Assembly (NCBI RefSeq): GCF_009389715.1
Contig: NC_052394.1
Coordinates: 23,438,899 to 23,502,898, forward strand
Direction: 5' to 3'
DNA: 64,000 bases
DNA from: Phoenix dactylifera
Taxonomy: Eukaryota; Streptophyta; Magnoliopsida; Arecales; Arecaceae
Both the position numbers and the translations under genes were made by a program. Below the pieces are notes generated by a model. It saw only the letters and a program-made list of their open reading frames with translations, made no database searches and was not told the DNA's origin. Position 1 is the stretch's first letter. Every line of letters begins with the position of its first letter. Below, one piece after another: positions 12,713-23,735 of this stretch.

Positions 12713-13090
12713 CCTTAGTTTGGTACTCTGTTTACTGCATTGACACTTCAACAACATGTACAATCTTCTATACTACTGGTTTATTCATTATTTTATACAC
12801 ATGCTCTTGAACTGCGTCAATTTGAGCATGTAAACATTGCATCTGATGAGTCAATCACTAATAGAGATAAGAATCTCTGTATGTGATCACCAGTATATAC
12901 TTATTTATTGATTTGTATCACTGGTTTTGTATCGTTGGATTTGCATTGATGAATTCAGTTTTGCATGAGATAATACCATTTTGTATGATTCTAGATATCT
13001 TAAAATTGTAATAAGTACATTAATAAATCAAAATCGATTTGACAAGAACAATATGCAATAATCAGAGGAATAAGAATTAGTTTAGACTAA
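12713..13090. other. AT-rich intergenic DNA, nothing recognised
   Basis: There is no open frame of note and no similarity to the flanking reductase copy. The similarity to the intact gene ends abruptly at about 12712. The stretch may be part of an old LTR element (see 13091-14934), but I cannot show this. Confidence 0.4.
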
Positions 13091-13268
13091 CCTCCACGTG
13101 CTTACACGTGGGATAGTCTTTATGATGTATACATGAAATAGCCTTCACGAGCTTATGTGTGGGATAGCCTCTATAAGCTTGTGTATAGGACAGTTTCCAC
13201 TAGCTTATATGTGGAATAGCCTCTATGAATTTACATGTGGAATAGCCACTATGGGCTCACACGTGGAA
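13091..13268. repeat. Tandem array of about seven 26-bp units
   Basis: Degenerate units share the core ACGTGGGATAGCCTCTATGA followed by GCTTAC. Successive units diverge by several bases, and the spacing is 24 to 27 bases. Several units contain CACGTG- or ACGTGG-like cores. The array ends where a sequence of different composition begins at about 13269. Confidence 0.8.
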
Positions 13269-13439
13269 ATTTTGTTTATTAGTTATAGACTGGAGCACGA
13301 TTTGGTTAGTATAAAGCCGAAAAAAATTGTTATCGAATTTGGAATTAAAATAGTGAAAAATGGATGATAAAGCATATGAAACCATGGCTAAATAAATGGT
13401 TTAATTTGTTGGTATTTGTGATATATATTTCTTTTGATA

Positions 13440-13453
13440 AGATGGATATTGAT

Positions 13454-13486
<33 letters not shown>
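13440..13486. repeat. (AT)n microsatellite
   Basis: A near-perfect alternating AT run covers about 13458-13485. It is flanked by AT-rich DNA just upstream of the solo LTR. Confidence 0.8.
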
Positions 13487-13490
<4 letters not shown>

Positions 13491-13514
13491 TTGAATGAGT
13501 TTTTAAAATATTGT

Positions 13515-14495
13515 TGTTGGGGGAATAAGATTTTCCCCCCAAGTGACACAAATGCCCCCAAGAAGCCGCACAATCGCCGACCCTGAACGGCCAAAGTCGG
13601 CGTCCGACCTCGGAACGCCCGACCTCAAGACATCCGACCTCGAGACCTCCGACCTAGGAAAATCTTGATGCTCAAGGTCTACCCTTGTCAGCCACCTACT
13701 ACGGCCGTACTCCTCCGAGGTCCAACTGAGGACCATACCCTGCCACTGCTTTAGCATTTATTGCGCATGGCCGCTGTAACCCTCCGGTTCACTCTACAAT
13801 TAATGTGGATCTCCGGCTTACTCCACCATTAATGCGGATCTCCGGCTTACTCCACCATTAATGCGGATCTCCGGCTTACTCCACAATTAATGCGCATGGC
13901 TCCTGACATCTACGGATCCTCGGCTCTCCACGGCAAGTTAGCCCAGCAGAGTCTGGTCAACCATGATAAGTCTCTGATCTCGGCCATACCTCCGACACCA
14001 GTGCAATGATTCGCCTGGTAGCGTACTGGTTCGGGTCGTACGACGCCCTCACCGCCGACATCAGCACAATGATTCGCCTGACCGTGCGCCGACCTGAGCC
14101 ACATGCCGAGCCGTACTATGGCCTCGCCCTGTTACATCACAGGTAAACCGACCCCCACCTATAAAAGGGAGCCTTGGCTTCTCAGGAGGGGGTTGGGAAA
14201 TTCCGCGCCTTACAAGCACTGTTCATCTCCTCCTTACACTATCTGCCCCCTCCCTGACTTGAGCGTCGGAGGGCCGGCGCCGGAAAACCCGGCCACCGGT
14301 TTGTCCGCAGGCACCCAGACGGAGGACGCCGCCCGCTGACGGATCGCTGCCCCGCCGTGAGGACCCCCAGCTCCCTCTCTCCGGCCACCCCAGACGGAGG
14401 ACGCCGCCCGCCGACTGGTCGCCGCCCCGCCGTGGTGATCCGCAGCTCCCTCTCCCTCGACCGAAGATTGCCCCCGGGTCCAATTTCCAACAACA
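13515..14495. mobile_element. Solo LTR of a retrotransposon (probably Ty3/gypsy type), 981 bp, with perfect 5-bp target duplication
   Basis: The element starts TGTTGGGGG and ends CCAACAACA, so it has the TG...CA ends and inverted tips expected of an LTR. It is flanked on both sides by ATTGT (13510-13514 and 14496-14500). It is strikingly GC-rich compared with its surroundings. A TATAAAAGG promoter motif lies at 14160-14168, as expected inside an LTR. Internal tandem repeats are present: a unit of about 29 bp repeated nearly four times at about 13798-13893, and a unit of about 75 bp repeated twice at about 14305-14455. No internal retrotransposon region is attached, so this is a recombined solo LTR. 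The intact target duplication suggests a fairly young insertion. The family assignment is a guess from the general look. Confidence 0.85.
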
Positions 14496-14500
14496 ATTGT

Positions 14501-14934
14501 TATGGTATTTATTTCATTCGATATTGTTTTTCCCATTATCTTTATCATAATTTATATTATTTATATTGATGTAGTAGTTGGAGATTCTTACAAGACTAGA
14601 AAGCTTATATCCATCTATTATATATATTTTTCTAGAGTCGTAAAATACATAATTTTGGATGGGTTGGTCATGAAATTCGAGCATCAGAGTTACTAGTTAG
14701 AAAGTTGCTTTTCTGTTACCAGATGAGCATTTAAATTAGTAATTTAGTAAACTTTGTTATTTGATAATAAGGGATTTATTTAAATATGGTTGAATTCTAT
14801 GATTGCGATGATTTTCTAGTTTTATTAGAGATTTTGTTCATCTTATAGGCTTTACATGATCTTTAAGGCAACGCTTTAGAGTTCATGTGGTTGTATTACA
14901 TGGGCGACCCAAGTAATCGGTTCGGGGTGTGACA
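14501..14934. mobile_element. Possible 3' part of an older LTR interrupted by the solo LTR
   Basis: The AT-rich stretch downstream of the solo LTR ends at about 14934 in CGGTTCGGGGTGTGACA, which resembles the 3' end of many plant LTRs. Together with the 26-bp array and the sequence up to 13514 it could form one old LTR into which the younger one jumped. The 5' border and a target duplication were not found, so this is tentative. Confidence 0.3.
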
Positions 14935-16250
14935 AGAACACAATGCATTGAGATGAAGATGAGCGTTGGCACAAACGGTGAGCTTGCTTCATTATAACTT
15001 GAAGGTCACGAGTTTGAAATATAGAAATACACTCTCTATATATGGAGCAAATGGTGCTTATATTTGACTCTCCCCAAATCTTGCAATTGCAGGAGCCTCG
15101 TGCACCAAGGCCTCTCCCTTTTTTTTACATTGCATTGAGATACGCATTTGGGTATAGCATTAATTATCTTGCCGGCATTATCTTCAAGGCTTCATGCAAT
15201 TCTCTGAATTAGGATGCATGTCACTGAATGCAGGACATGACAATGTTTTCATAGTATTTCTAAGTTTTATATCTCAAGTTAGTATATGATGCATTAAGAT
15301 ATATGCTTGAGTAGGGCATAAGGTTTCATTCCAATAATAGAATATAAATCATTTATCTAGTGAGGTTTACTAGTGACTGCAACATGCTCGGCTGCATGCA
15401 TCGATCGGATATTTAGTAGATGTTAAGCACAAGCCTATTTTCACTTTAGAAAACCTAGCTGCCAACTCATCTAGGAACATGTGCATGCAACCGACATTTA
15501 CTAGATGTTATGTACGTGCCTATTTTCACATCAGAATACCTAGCTTTCAAGATCTAGATTCGGATATCTAGTTAAAAAAAATCCTCCAGCAACTTATAAT
15601 AGGGGAAAAATTTTCTTTTATATAACGTATACAAGGGATCAAATTGAAGACATCTTGGATTGTTACCTTCTACTCAGCCGCTATAACAACATTAACTCCC
15701 AGCATATAGTTATTTTTAAATCCAGTGAGATGGGGGGTATCATGATTTCTCACAGCAATAGGACACCGGCTGTCCCACTCCCACCCGATCCCAAAAGTTC
15801 TAATCGCCGTGGTATCCTCCATCGCTCTATTTCTTCTATCTTTTCTTTTTTCTTTTTCTCTCTCTTTTCTTTATTTCTTTTTCTTGCACCTTTCTTACTT
15901 TCTTTTTCTTCCTTTTTCTCCTTTTTCTTCTTCTTTTTCTTTCCTTCTTTTCTTCCTTTCCTCTTGTTTCTTCTCTCCTTTTATGGATGTGCCCCTTAAA
16001 ATCTTGATACATCGATGTCCACAGTCCAATTCGTTTTCAGCCCTGCTACAAACTCATATAGGAAACGCAAGCATGCATGTGAACAGTGCATGCGTTTATA
16101 AAAAAAAGTGGATGGTGCATGAGGTTTCTACTGTTACAGAAACTGGTGAGGATCAGAAGCAGCCTTGCCACCGCACATAGCTGTTTTTATTTTTGGAATC
16201 CATAGCAACCAGATTACAGTAAAGCAATCACACCGTCAGCCAAATTCCGC
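14935..16250. other. Intergenic DNA with a long pyrimidine tract
   Basis: No gene is supported. A nearly pure C/T tract with a T-rich bias runs from about 15830 to 15985. The open frames across it translate into serine, phenylalanine and leucine runs and are composition artefacts. The remaining sequence is AT-rich and was not recognised. Confidence 0.6.
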
Positions 16251-16255
16251 CCAAA

Positions 16256-16550
16256 GGTGCATGCATTGATTGATATTACAAGAATTGTCGGCATTCTTTT
16301 TTAGATAAAAAAACGAGAAACATCAGTGCATTGCATTGATTGATGTTGCTCTCAAAAACGTACGCCCCCAGTCTCGCACTGACTCTTCCATCACTCTCTT
16401 TCAGTACTGTATGCACTGATTGATGGTGCGAGAACTGTGGGCATAACTTTTTTAACTTTTTTTTTTTTTAACTAAGCAACATCAGTGCATGCATTGATCG
16501 ATGTCGCTTTAAGAAAATGTATGCTCAAGCCACATCACTGTCCTCACACG
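16256..16550. repeat. Imperfect direct repeat, two copies of about 150-160 bp
   Basis: Copy one (about 16256-16403) and copy two (about 16404-16550) share ATGCAYTGATTGAT, then AGAACTGTGGGCAT-like sequence, a T-rich block, CATCAGTGCATTGCATTGAT-like sequence and a GTATGCTC-like block, in the same order. Within each copy the GCATTGATTGAT motif itself occurs twice. Copies are roughly 75 percent alike by eye. A related GTGCATGC motif also lies just upstream at about 16088. Confidence 0.65.
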
Positions 16551-16562
16551 AATCCGTACGAA

Positions 16563-16974
16563 TACATATTTAGTCCCACGTCAACTATATAAATATTGAA
16601 TACTTATATCGAATCAAAAAATCCAAATAATACATTTCGGCTAGCCATTTTAGATGAGGTCTTGGATTGTTCCAAATGGTATCAGAGCGGATTCGATCCA
16701 TAACCTATGTGGATTAGGAGATACTGCAGTACGGGTCTATTAGGATCGATCACAGGCTAGTCGTGGTGTTTGTGATTAGATCTGAATGGATTTGAACCCT
16801 TAGCTTGACGAGGATATCAAGACTTAAATAAGAAAGCATGTGAGGATCCGAGCAGGTGTCTTTTTAGTTCTACATCAATTATTCGCTAGATAGATCTTGA
16901 ATATTGATATAGGCTCAAGAAGTCCAAATAATACTTTCTGACTAGCCATTTTGGGTGAGAACCTTATTGTTACA
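16563..16974. mobile_element. TRIM (terminal-repeat retrotransposon in miniature), about 412 bp, old copy
   Basis: Two similar terminal repeats lie at 16563-16674 and 16857-16974. Both contain TCCAAATAATAC followed by CTAGCCATTTT, and both end near ATTGTT.CA. Two bases after the left repeat is TGGTATCAGAGC (16677-16688), the classical primer-binding site complementary to initiator methionine tRNA. The internal region is only about 180 bases and has no coding capacity, which defines a TRIM. Terminal-repeat identity is roughly 70 percent by eye, so the insertion is old. A target duplication is not evident. The element ends about 100 bases before the start codon of the reductase gene. Confidence 0.8.
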
Positions 16975-17075
16975 CACCGCCTATTCCACAACTCTCTTTC
17001 ACTCTTATATCTTCTTTTTCAACTTCTTTCAACAAAGTTTAAAAGCCAGTAGCTCTCAATCTCCACCCGAGAGAG

Positions 17076-20000
17076 ATGGCTAGGTTTTTTCCTCTTAGTA
17101 CTGGGGCAAAGATCCCTTCCGTGGGATTAGGTACATGGAAGGCTGAGCCTGGAGTTGTTGGAGATGCTGTTGTTACTGCTGTGAAGGTCCTAATATCTCC
17201 CTCTTCATATAACCTTCTTTGCGTATCCTTTAAAAAGAAGTTTGCGAGAATTTTGATTTCATCCATTACATGAAATTGCTATGTGCTTTCTGTTCTTTTT
17301 GTCATTCATCATTTATAATGTATTGTGGGAACAAGATTTGGGCTTGTTCAAGAGTAAATAAATGGTAAAGAAAGTAGGAGGGAAAAAAAAAAATTGAGGA
17401 GCGAATGATGCTTCACCATACAGTTTTGACCTGTATTTTTTTTTAATGTGATACTTTCATGTTGATGAGAGTGGGTTTACTGTCTCACCTAAGGACCAAA
17501 ATAATGGTTTTGGATGGATGACCTTTATATGCCCGCCACCAGATTTTCTTTGAGAAATTGGTGCAAATTAATGTGGATTAGTTGCAAGCCTTTCTTGGGT
17601 TAATTCAATGCAGTGTTTTCTGTTCCATATGTAACTGCTCTAGCTCCTAAATCAGCTAATGTATCTGATACTGGATGCTGCAAATTTCTGTAGTGCCCTT
17701 TTCTTAATAATATAACTTGATTTACCAGATAATTCGAGTTTGTTTCTCTCGGAAGAAAATATTGAGAATATTATTTTAAATCATAATTTTTTTATGATTT
17801 TACTTCCATCTCGATATTTTACATTTAAAGCTAACAGTTGCTTTTTTGAGTTCTGATCATGCTTGTCTTGATGTTGTGAGATATGAATAAAGACCATTTT
17901 ATCTATGTAATGGTTTAGTCTGAAACATTGTTGCTAGATTTCGTATTCTTCTTACGTTTGACATTTTTGTTATCTGTTTGTTGATGCAGGTTGGTTACCG
18001 ACATATTGATTGTGCTCGAGTATATGATAACGAGAAGGAGGTATTTCTCGAAACCTAAGATTTTTCTCCACTTTTTTTTGAGAATAATGTCTGGAGTGCC
18101 ACATTTTCAAGTTAATACCAGAACCTCTCCCCAGCTCATGCACTAAGAGGAGAGGTGCAGGTGCCAACTGGTGGACCCATGTATCTGGCTAGGAAAACAA
18201 TCTTTTGATTATAATGAAGCAGACTTGGAGATGCATGTTCTCAATAATTCAATTGTTAAATTATATGTGGTGTGATTTTTTAATGATATTATTAGGGCAT
18301 TTTATGATAATCGGAGGAAAAGAATCACCTAAACAGGGTTTAGTGAATTATTGATGATCTTATAGGTCTAGCATAACTCTGAGAAGGAAATCAAAACCAG
18401 TGCTTTCACTTATCATGCCTGTATCAATGAGCACTTGGCATAATCACATCATGCATTGGCAAAGAGAATATTCAACCATAACCTACAGACACAAAAGCAT
18501 AGTGTGATAAATTAGATATGTCGGTTAATACTCTTGCATCTGGAATGTAGACTGTTCTAGACTTTTGCATAATGATTTTTTTGAGCAATGACTTTTGTAT
18601 AATGATGAGTAGACAAGTTTGAACATTAAATATATATGATTCTTTCTTATAAAACATGTGTTCAGGTAATACTTCAGTTGTTCTATGCTTATGAACAGGT
18701 AAATGTTAATTTAAATTAATCTTATGCGCAGGTGCTGCATTTTCATATGAAGATAGGTTGAACTATCGTTTGTCTGGTTTATTCTAAACGAATGGTTCTC
18801 TATAAGAATTATAAATGAAAAAGATTGTCTTGCTTTGGTGTCCATATGAAATAGAATAGAAATAGTTGCGAGCACACGTTTGGATACATACATATATATG
18901 CATTTGTATATGTATATGTGGGCACTTTTTGAGACAATTTGGCACCAAAAGCTATTGACCGATCAATTACAATGAAGAAGTAGCCAACAATTTGCTAATG
19001 GAGTATTACCCAAGGTATCTCGTACCAGTACCAGTAGGCGTACCGGTCGCCTACCAGACCGCTATAGCTCTAGTTCGGACTGGTTTGAACTGGTACCGAC
19101 AGAGCTAAGCGTGCGCGCCCCACATTAAATGCCACTCTGTGGCGTTAAATCTCCTGTGCGGGCGCGCTACCCTGCACGCGGGCCGGTGCAAACTGGTTCG
19201 GTTCGCACCGGTACGCAGCAGAAACCGGTCGGTACCGACCGATTCCGGCCCCTTTCCACGGCTAAACCGTTCCGGTTGGCGCCAGTACCAGTACGGTACG
19301 TGCTGAACCGGCTGGTACAGGCCCGTTTACCAGACCATGATATTACCCAAATCTTCTTTTTATGTATGTGTGAGGCCCCAACTGCTCCCCAATGAAAATC
19401 AATGGTGGCCTCTTAAAATGAAAAATCACACCTTTGATCATGATATAAGATTTATAAAATGCCTTCAAACAAAAATCGCATGCTTCAAAGCTCTTTTAGC
19501 CATGTTCAAATGGATACAAATATGAATAATTTGAACAGTATGATATTGTGTTTTGATTTGATCTATAATTCGAAAGCATCCAAATTAGCTGATTTTTTGT
19601 TTGAATATGTTTTAAAATATTTAGATCAAGATCAATGGTTTGCATTTGCAAATTATGTAGTATATAGTATACTTTTACTTGTTATCTATATTTTTATCAT
19701 TCACTTTATGCCCATTTGATACATGGGCAAGAGGCCTCCAAAATGTGGGACTTCTAGTTTTTAAGCATCTGTACACTGTCGATCATGATCATCACAATAA
19801 GGTGTGGTGAGATATGAATATCATAATTCAGTTCCATTAGAATTTCAGAGGAGGCCAAACATTAGAACCAAACCAAAAGTCACAAATTTAGATTACTATA
19901 CTATGGCATTGCTTGAGATTCAACTTAGTTAACCAATTTTCTTAATGTGGACCTTGGCCTCAAATTGAGATGGTAGAGGATTCAAGAAACATGTAGTGCC

Positions 20001-23000
20001 CACCGTAGCATGAAATGTTACTAGAATCAGCATCAAATAGGTGCTCTGACAGTTCTAAGAGTAGTGACGAGATAGAATTTCATCCTTCACAACCATGTCA
20101 GACTTGTCTCCATAAATCATGAAAGTGAATTCTCTCCTTTTCCCCCTTTCATTTTCCTCACCTTTTCTTCCTTAAAAATATTTTAGAGATATGAAGCTGT
20201 GAAAACCCTTGTAAGTTGGTAAATGATCTTTTTTTTGTTCAATCTTATCGAATACATTTTTTATGAAAATATAGAATCCAGGTGGCTAACTTCATGATTA
20301 AGTTCTACGTGTTGGCTCTTGGATTAGTTTTCTGCTTTCATTGCTGCCAAATTCCATCTTATTTTGGAGACCTTTTGCAGCTTTGCCTTGCACGCATAGA
20401 ACTAAGATGAGCATAATATACTTTTGTGGTATTTGTAGGTTGGTTTCTCTCTGAAGAAGCTATTTGATGAGGGTGTAGTCAAGCGTCAAGATCTTTTTAT
20501 CACCTCTAAATTATGGTTGGCCTTGCTTCTTGGCTTTTAACTCTTACACAGTAGAGCATCTGCTATTATGGTGTTGAAGAACCAACTTCTCTCCAAGCAA
20601 CCTGACAACCTTTCTATTATTTAACACTATGCAAAACTATTTTGCAGGAATAGTGATCATGCACCAGAAGATGTGCCAGCATCAATGGACTTAACTTTGA
20701 AAGCATTACAGCTAGACTATGTTGATCTTTACCTTGTAAGTTTCTCAGCATTGTCAATGGTGGCTCGGCTTGATGTTACAGTTTACTTCGGGGTCTGACA
20801 TTCATGCATGCTCGCAGATGTTATATTTTAGTGAGATCCATGATTTCTAACGCCTTTTTTTGGAAAAAAAAGACTTGTTCTATTAAAATAATACACATTC
20901 TGGACCCTGCATTAAGCTACTTAAAGAACAACCATCTGTTGTAGAATATTTTTGTCAAAAATTGTTTTATTTGCCTCAATATTTTCTTTGATGAAAATGC
21001 TCTTAGGTAAACCCATGATCCCTTTGTTTATGCAATGCAAAGGATGGTAAGTGTTAAAAAGAAATATTTCTTCTACTAAAGCAAATATTTCCAATTGTCA
21101 CACAATCAGGCAAAGGCAGTTCTGATCCCTGAAAGCTAAATACAGTCCAGGCACCTGGCTTCTACTAGCGGCCTTTTTCTTTTTTCAAACTAATTGTGTT
21201 TCAAAAATCACCTTTACCAGGGAAGCAACTCATGATAGCAATATTGGACTATGCATTTCTTCTCTGCCATGGATTCTCGACTGTAGATGGGCATGTTAGT
21301 GGGAGATCCCAATGGAAGGCGACGTGGGCGAACTGGACTTAAGAGTGGTTTCCTGCAGTGGTTTAGAGATTCTTTAGACTTAACCTTGTAGAGTATGCTG
21401 TGTTACCTGATCTCTACTGTAAAATGGTTGCCGCTAGAAACTCTACTTTTCGAGATATCTTTTAATGTTTCAGGGTCACATAGTTACCGAGTCACCATGG
21501 TGCTTTCTTTCTTACTCTTGCTTTGCAAACAGAATCACTCATACGTGCTGTTTCAAAGTTTGTGGCAGAGTTAGAAACTGAAGTCTGGTAAGGAGTATCA
21601 ACTGACAATTTGGACCATACATATTATGTAAATAGTTGTGCAGTAGTGTTCAATTTGTTCGTATCTAGTGTAGAAGATTGCTTCCTTTTTGCCAGATGCA
21701 TTTATATGACACAGTATTGTCTTAAACACCGCATTAGCACTTCCAGACATAACACTGTTCATGGCTGCTCAGTCTCTCTGTATCATTTTAGCTGAGTCAG
21801 AGGTTCTAGTTTATGATATAATTATTGTCATGACAAATTATTACTTTGTAACTTACTGTGCTGCATATTTGTTCAAGATCCATTGGCCTTTTCGCTGTAA
21901 GAAGGGGACTCCTTTTGTTCTTGGCCCTGACAACTGTGTCGAACTTGACATACCGGGTACATGGGGGGCAATGGAAAAGTTGTATGATTCAGGTAAAGCT
22001 CGTGCCATCGGTGTGAGTAATTTTTCTACCAAGAAGTTGGAGGATTTGCTTGCTATTGCACGCGTGCCTCCAGCTGCCAACCAGGTGGAGTGCCACCCTG
22101 GTTGGCAGCAAACTAAGCTTCGCGCATTCTGTCAGTCAGAGAATATTCACTTATCTGTAAGTTTACAATTTGTCATCAGTGCTCTCTCTCTCTCTTTGTT
22201 TGCCAAAAACTAATCAAGAACAATTGCACATATGATTCTCTATCAAATTAATTTACCTGTGGACTTCTCATAGGCATATTCCCCCCTGGGTTCACCTGGT
22301 TGGTTGAAAGGCAGTGATGTCCTTAAGAAATCTGTGGTGGTTATGGTTGCTGAGAAATTGGGCAAGACGCCTGCACAAGTTGCTCTACGATGGGGGCTTC
22401 AAATGGGCCATAGTGTGCTTCCCAAGAGCACAAATGAAGCGAGGTTAAAGGAAAATCTGGACATTTTTGAATGGTCTATTCCTGATGACTTGTTTGCCAA
22501 GTTCTCTGAAATTGAACAGGCAAGTGGCCATTTTCTGTTTGAAACCTTGTGTGACTAAAATTATGTGACATGAGGATGGGAACAGCTTTTTCAAACTAGG
22601 AGCAATAAAAACTAATGAAATAGCATATTTTATAAATTTTCCTTTGGACTTGCTGTTTCTTCCTAGTACTGCTTGATACGAGGTTTTCTTCAAGTGCAGA
22701 AGATGAAAGAGGCATTTAATCCTTTAAAAAAAACATTAGATAAAGGGAGGTTTATTATTGAATTTTTTTTATTATTGTTGACAATTAAAGATCATAATAT
22801 ATCTAGTAACCATTGTTTTGATGGTTAATCTAAATTTTTTTAATGCAAGCCATGCCTATTGTTCCGTTATTACATTTTATTTGTTTTTGGTCAACAAGTT
22901 GGTTGCTGCTCACTTTGTATCTAGGATTTTAAATTTTTCTTAAAAGAACAAAATATTAATTATAACTTTACATGACTGGTCTATGGCTGACGATTTGTTT

Positions 23001-23301
23001 GCCAAGTTCTCTGAATTTGAGCAGGCACTTATCTGTCTTTCATTTAAAGTTCCATCACCCAAGAGATTGGAATTTTATGATGAGTTTTCAAATCCATCTG
23101 ATATGAACAATTTCAAAGGAACATGATTGGTTAAATAAAGAATGTACACGTATATATGTAGAAGGATTTGTTCTGTTGTTTTTGCTTCTAACACTTCTTT
23201 TGGTCTGTGGTATACAGGCTAGGCTATGGACAGGTGAGTTCTTTGTTCACCCTCAATGTATCTACCAAAGTGTGGAGGAGCTCTGGGATGGTGAAGTCTG
23301 A
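17076..23301 (+). CDS. NADP-dependent aldo-keto reductase, AKR4C type, complete, 7 exons, 311 aa
   Basis: Soluble (alpha/beta)8-barrel enzyme that reduces aldehydes and ketones with NADPH; plant AKR4C members detoxify reactive carbonyls under stress. Exons: 17076-17186, 17990-18040, 20439-20515, 20648-20735, 21878-22156, 22274-22519, 23218-23301 (936 nt, phases close). The catalytic tetrad is present: Asp44 and Tyr49 ([13 protein letters not shown]), Lys78 (ITSKLW), His111 (IHWP). [10 protein letters not shown], the NQVECHP strand and the cofactor-binding LPKSTNEAR motif follow. The final exon supplies [10 protein letters not shown], the usual C-terminus. Intron 6 has a GC donor (CAG|GCAAGT), so a frame that runs on past 22519 to a stop at 22558 is an artefact or a retained-intron form. 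The exon 5 acceptor (TTCAAG) is weak. The C-terminal loop, which sets substrate range, is encoded alone in exon 7. Confidence 0.95.
19014..19340. mobile_element. GC-rich non-autonomous DNA element (MULE/MITE-like), 327 bp, in intron 2 of the reductase gene
   Basis: The block is bounded by a perfect 10-base direct repeat, TATTACCCAA, at 19004-19013 and 19341-19350, which fits the 8-11-bp target duplication of Mutator-like elements. It is much richer in GC than the intron. It is filled with GGTACC, GTACCAGT and CCGGT motifs and their complements, so it can fold extensively. The ends are roughly inverted (GGTATCTCGTACCAG against GGTCTGGTAAACGG near the other tip). It has no coding capacity. The superfamily is inferred from the flanking repeat length only. 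Confidence 0.7.
22974..23024 (+). pseudogene. Extra copy of the 3' end of reductase exon 6 inside intron 6
   Basis: These 51 bases read [17 protein letters not shown] in frame, nearly repeating the end of exon 6 ([17 protein letters not shown], ending at 22519). The base after the final CAG is again GC, but the donor has decayed to GCACTT. No convincing acceptor lies before it. It is best read as a remnant of a small local duplication and is unlikely to be used as an exon. Confidence 0.75.
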
Positions 23302-23327
23302 GCATGCATCATATTCATTGGTCAAAG

Positions 23328-23735
23328 AGTGGGCATTAAATTCTGCATTTGGCCAGAATTTATATATTAATAAAGATGACTAAGCCTGTTCTCAATAGAT
23401 CACACATTTACCTTCTATGTTCTTGCATCTATGCTGCTAGTTCTTTCTGCAAATAAAACCTCTGCATCTGAGGATATTGTTGATCTCTGCACTTGTCTTG
23501 CATTCATGCTCTTTGAGCATGTGAGTCTGCTTTCAGGAAGAAATGGGCAATAAATCCTGCATTTGGCCAGAATTTATGCATGAATAAAGATGACAGCCTG
23601 TTCTCAAGACATCATACATTTACCTCTTATGTTCTTGCATGTATACTTCTAGTCCTTTTCTGCGAGTAAAAGCTGTGTCTGAGGATAATGATGATCTCTC
23701 CATTTGTCCTGCATTTAGTCTGCTTTCTGGAAGAA
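23328..23735 (+). repeat. Tandem duplication of about 214 bp in the 3' UTR of the reductase gene, each copy with a poly(A) signal
   Basis: Copy one runs from about 23328 to 23541 and copy two from about 23542 to 23735. Shared landmarks in the same order are TGCATTTGGCCAGAATTTAT, AATAAAGATGAC, CAGCCTGTTCTCAA, CACATTTACC, ATGTTCTTGCAT, TCTGAGGAT, GATCTCT and GTCTGCTTTC.GGAAG. Each holds an AATAAA (23369-23374 and 23583-23588), so two polyadenylation sites are possible. Confidence 0.85.

Noticed and set aside
14223-14548. Several overlapping open frames on the - strand rich in Gly, Arg and Pro
   Set aside because: They lie in the GC-rich solo LTR and its internal repeats; composition explains them.
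15655-16180. Open frames of 114 and 123 codons full of Ser, Phe and Leu
   Set aside because: They translate the C/T tract and show no real protein or splice context.
22304-22558. Open frame continuing past exon 6 of the reductase to a stop at 22558
   Set aside because: The real C-terminus ([10 protein letters not shown]) is encoded at 23218-23301, and joining to it needs the GC donor at 22520. The run-on would be retained intron.
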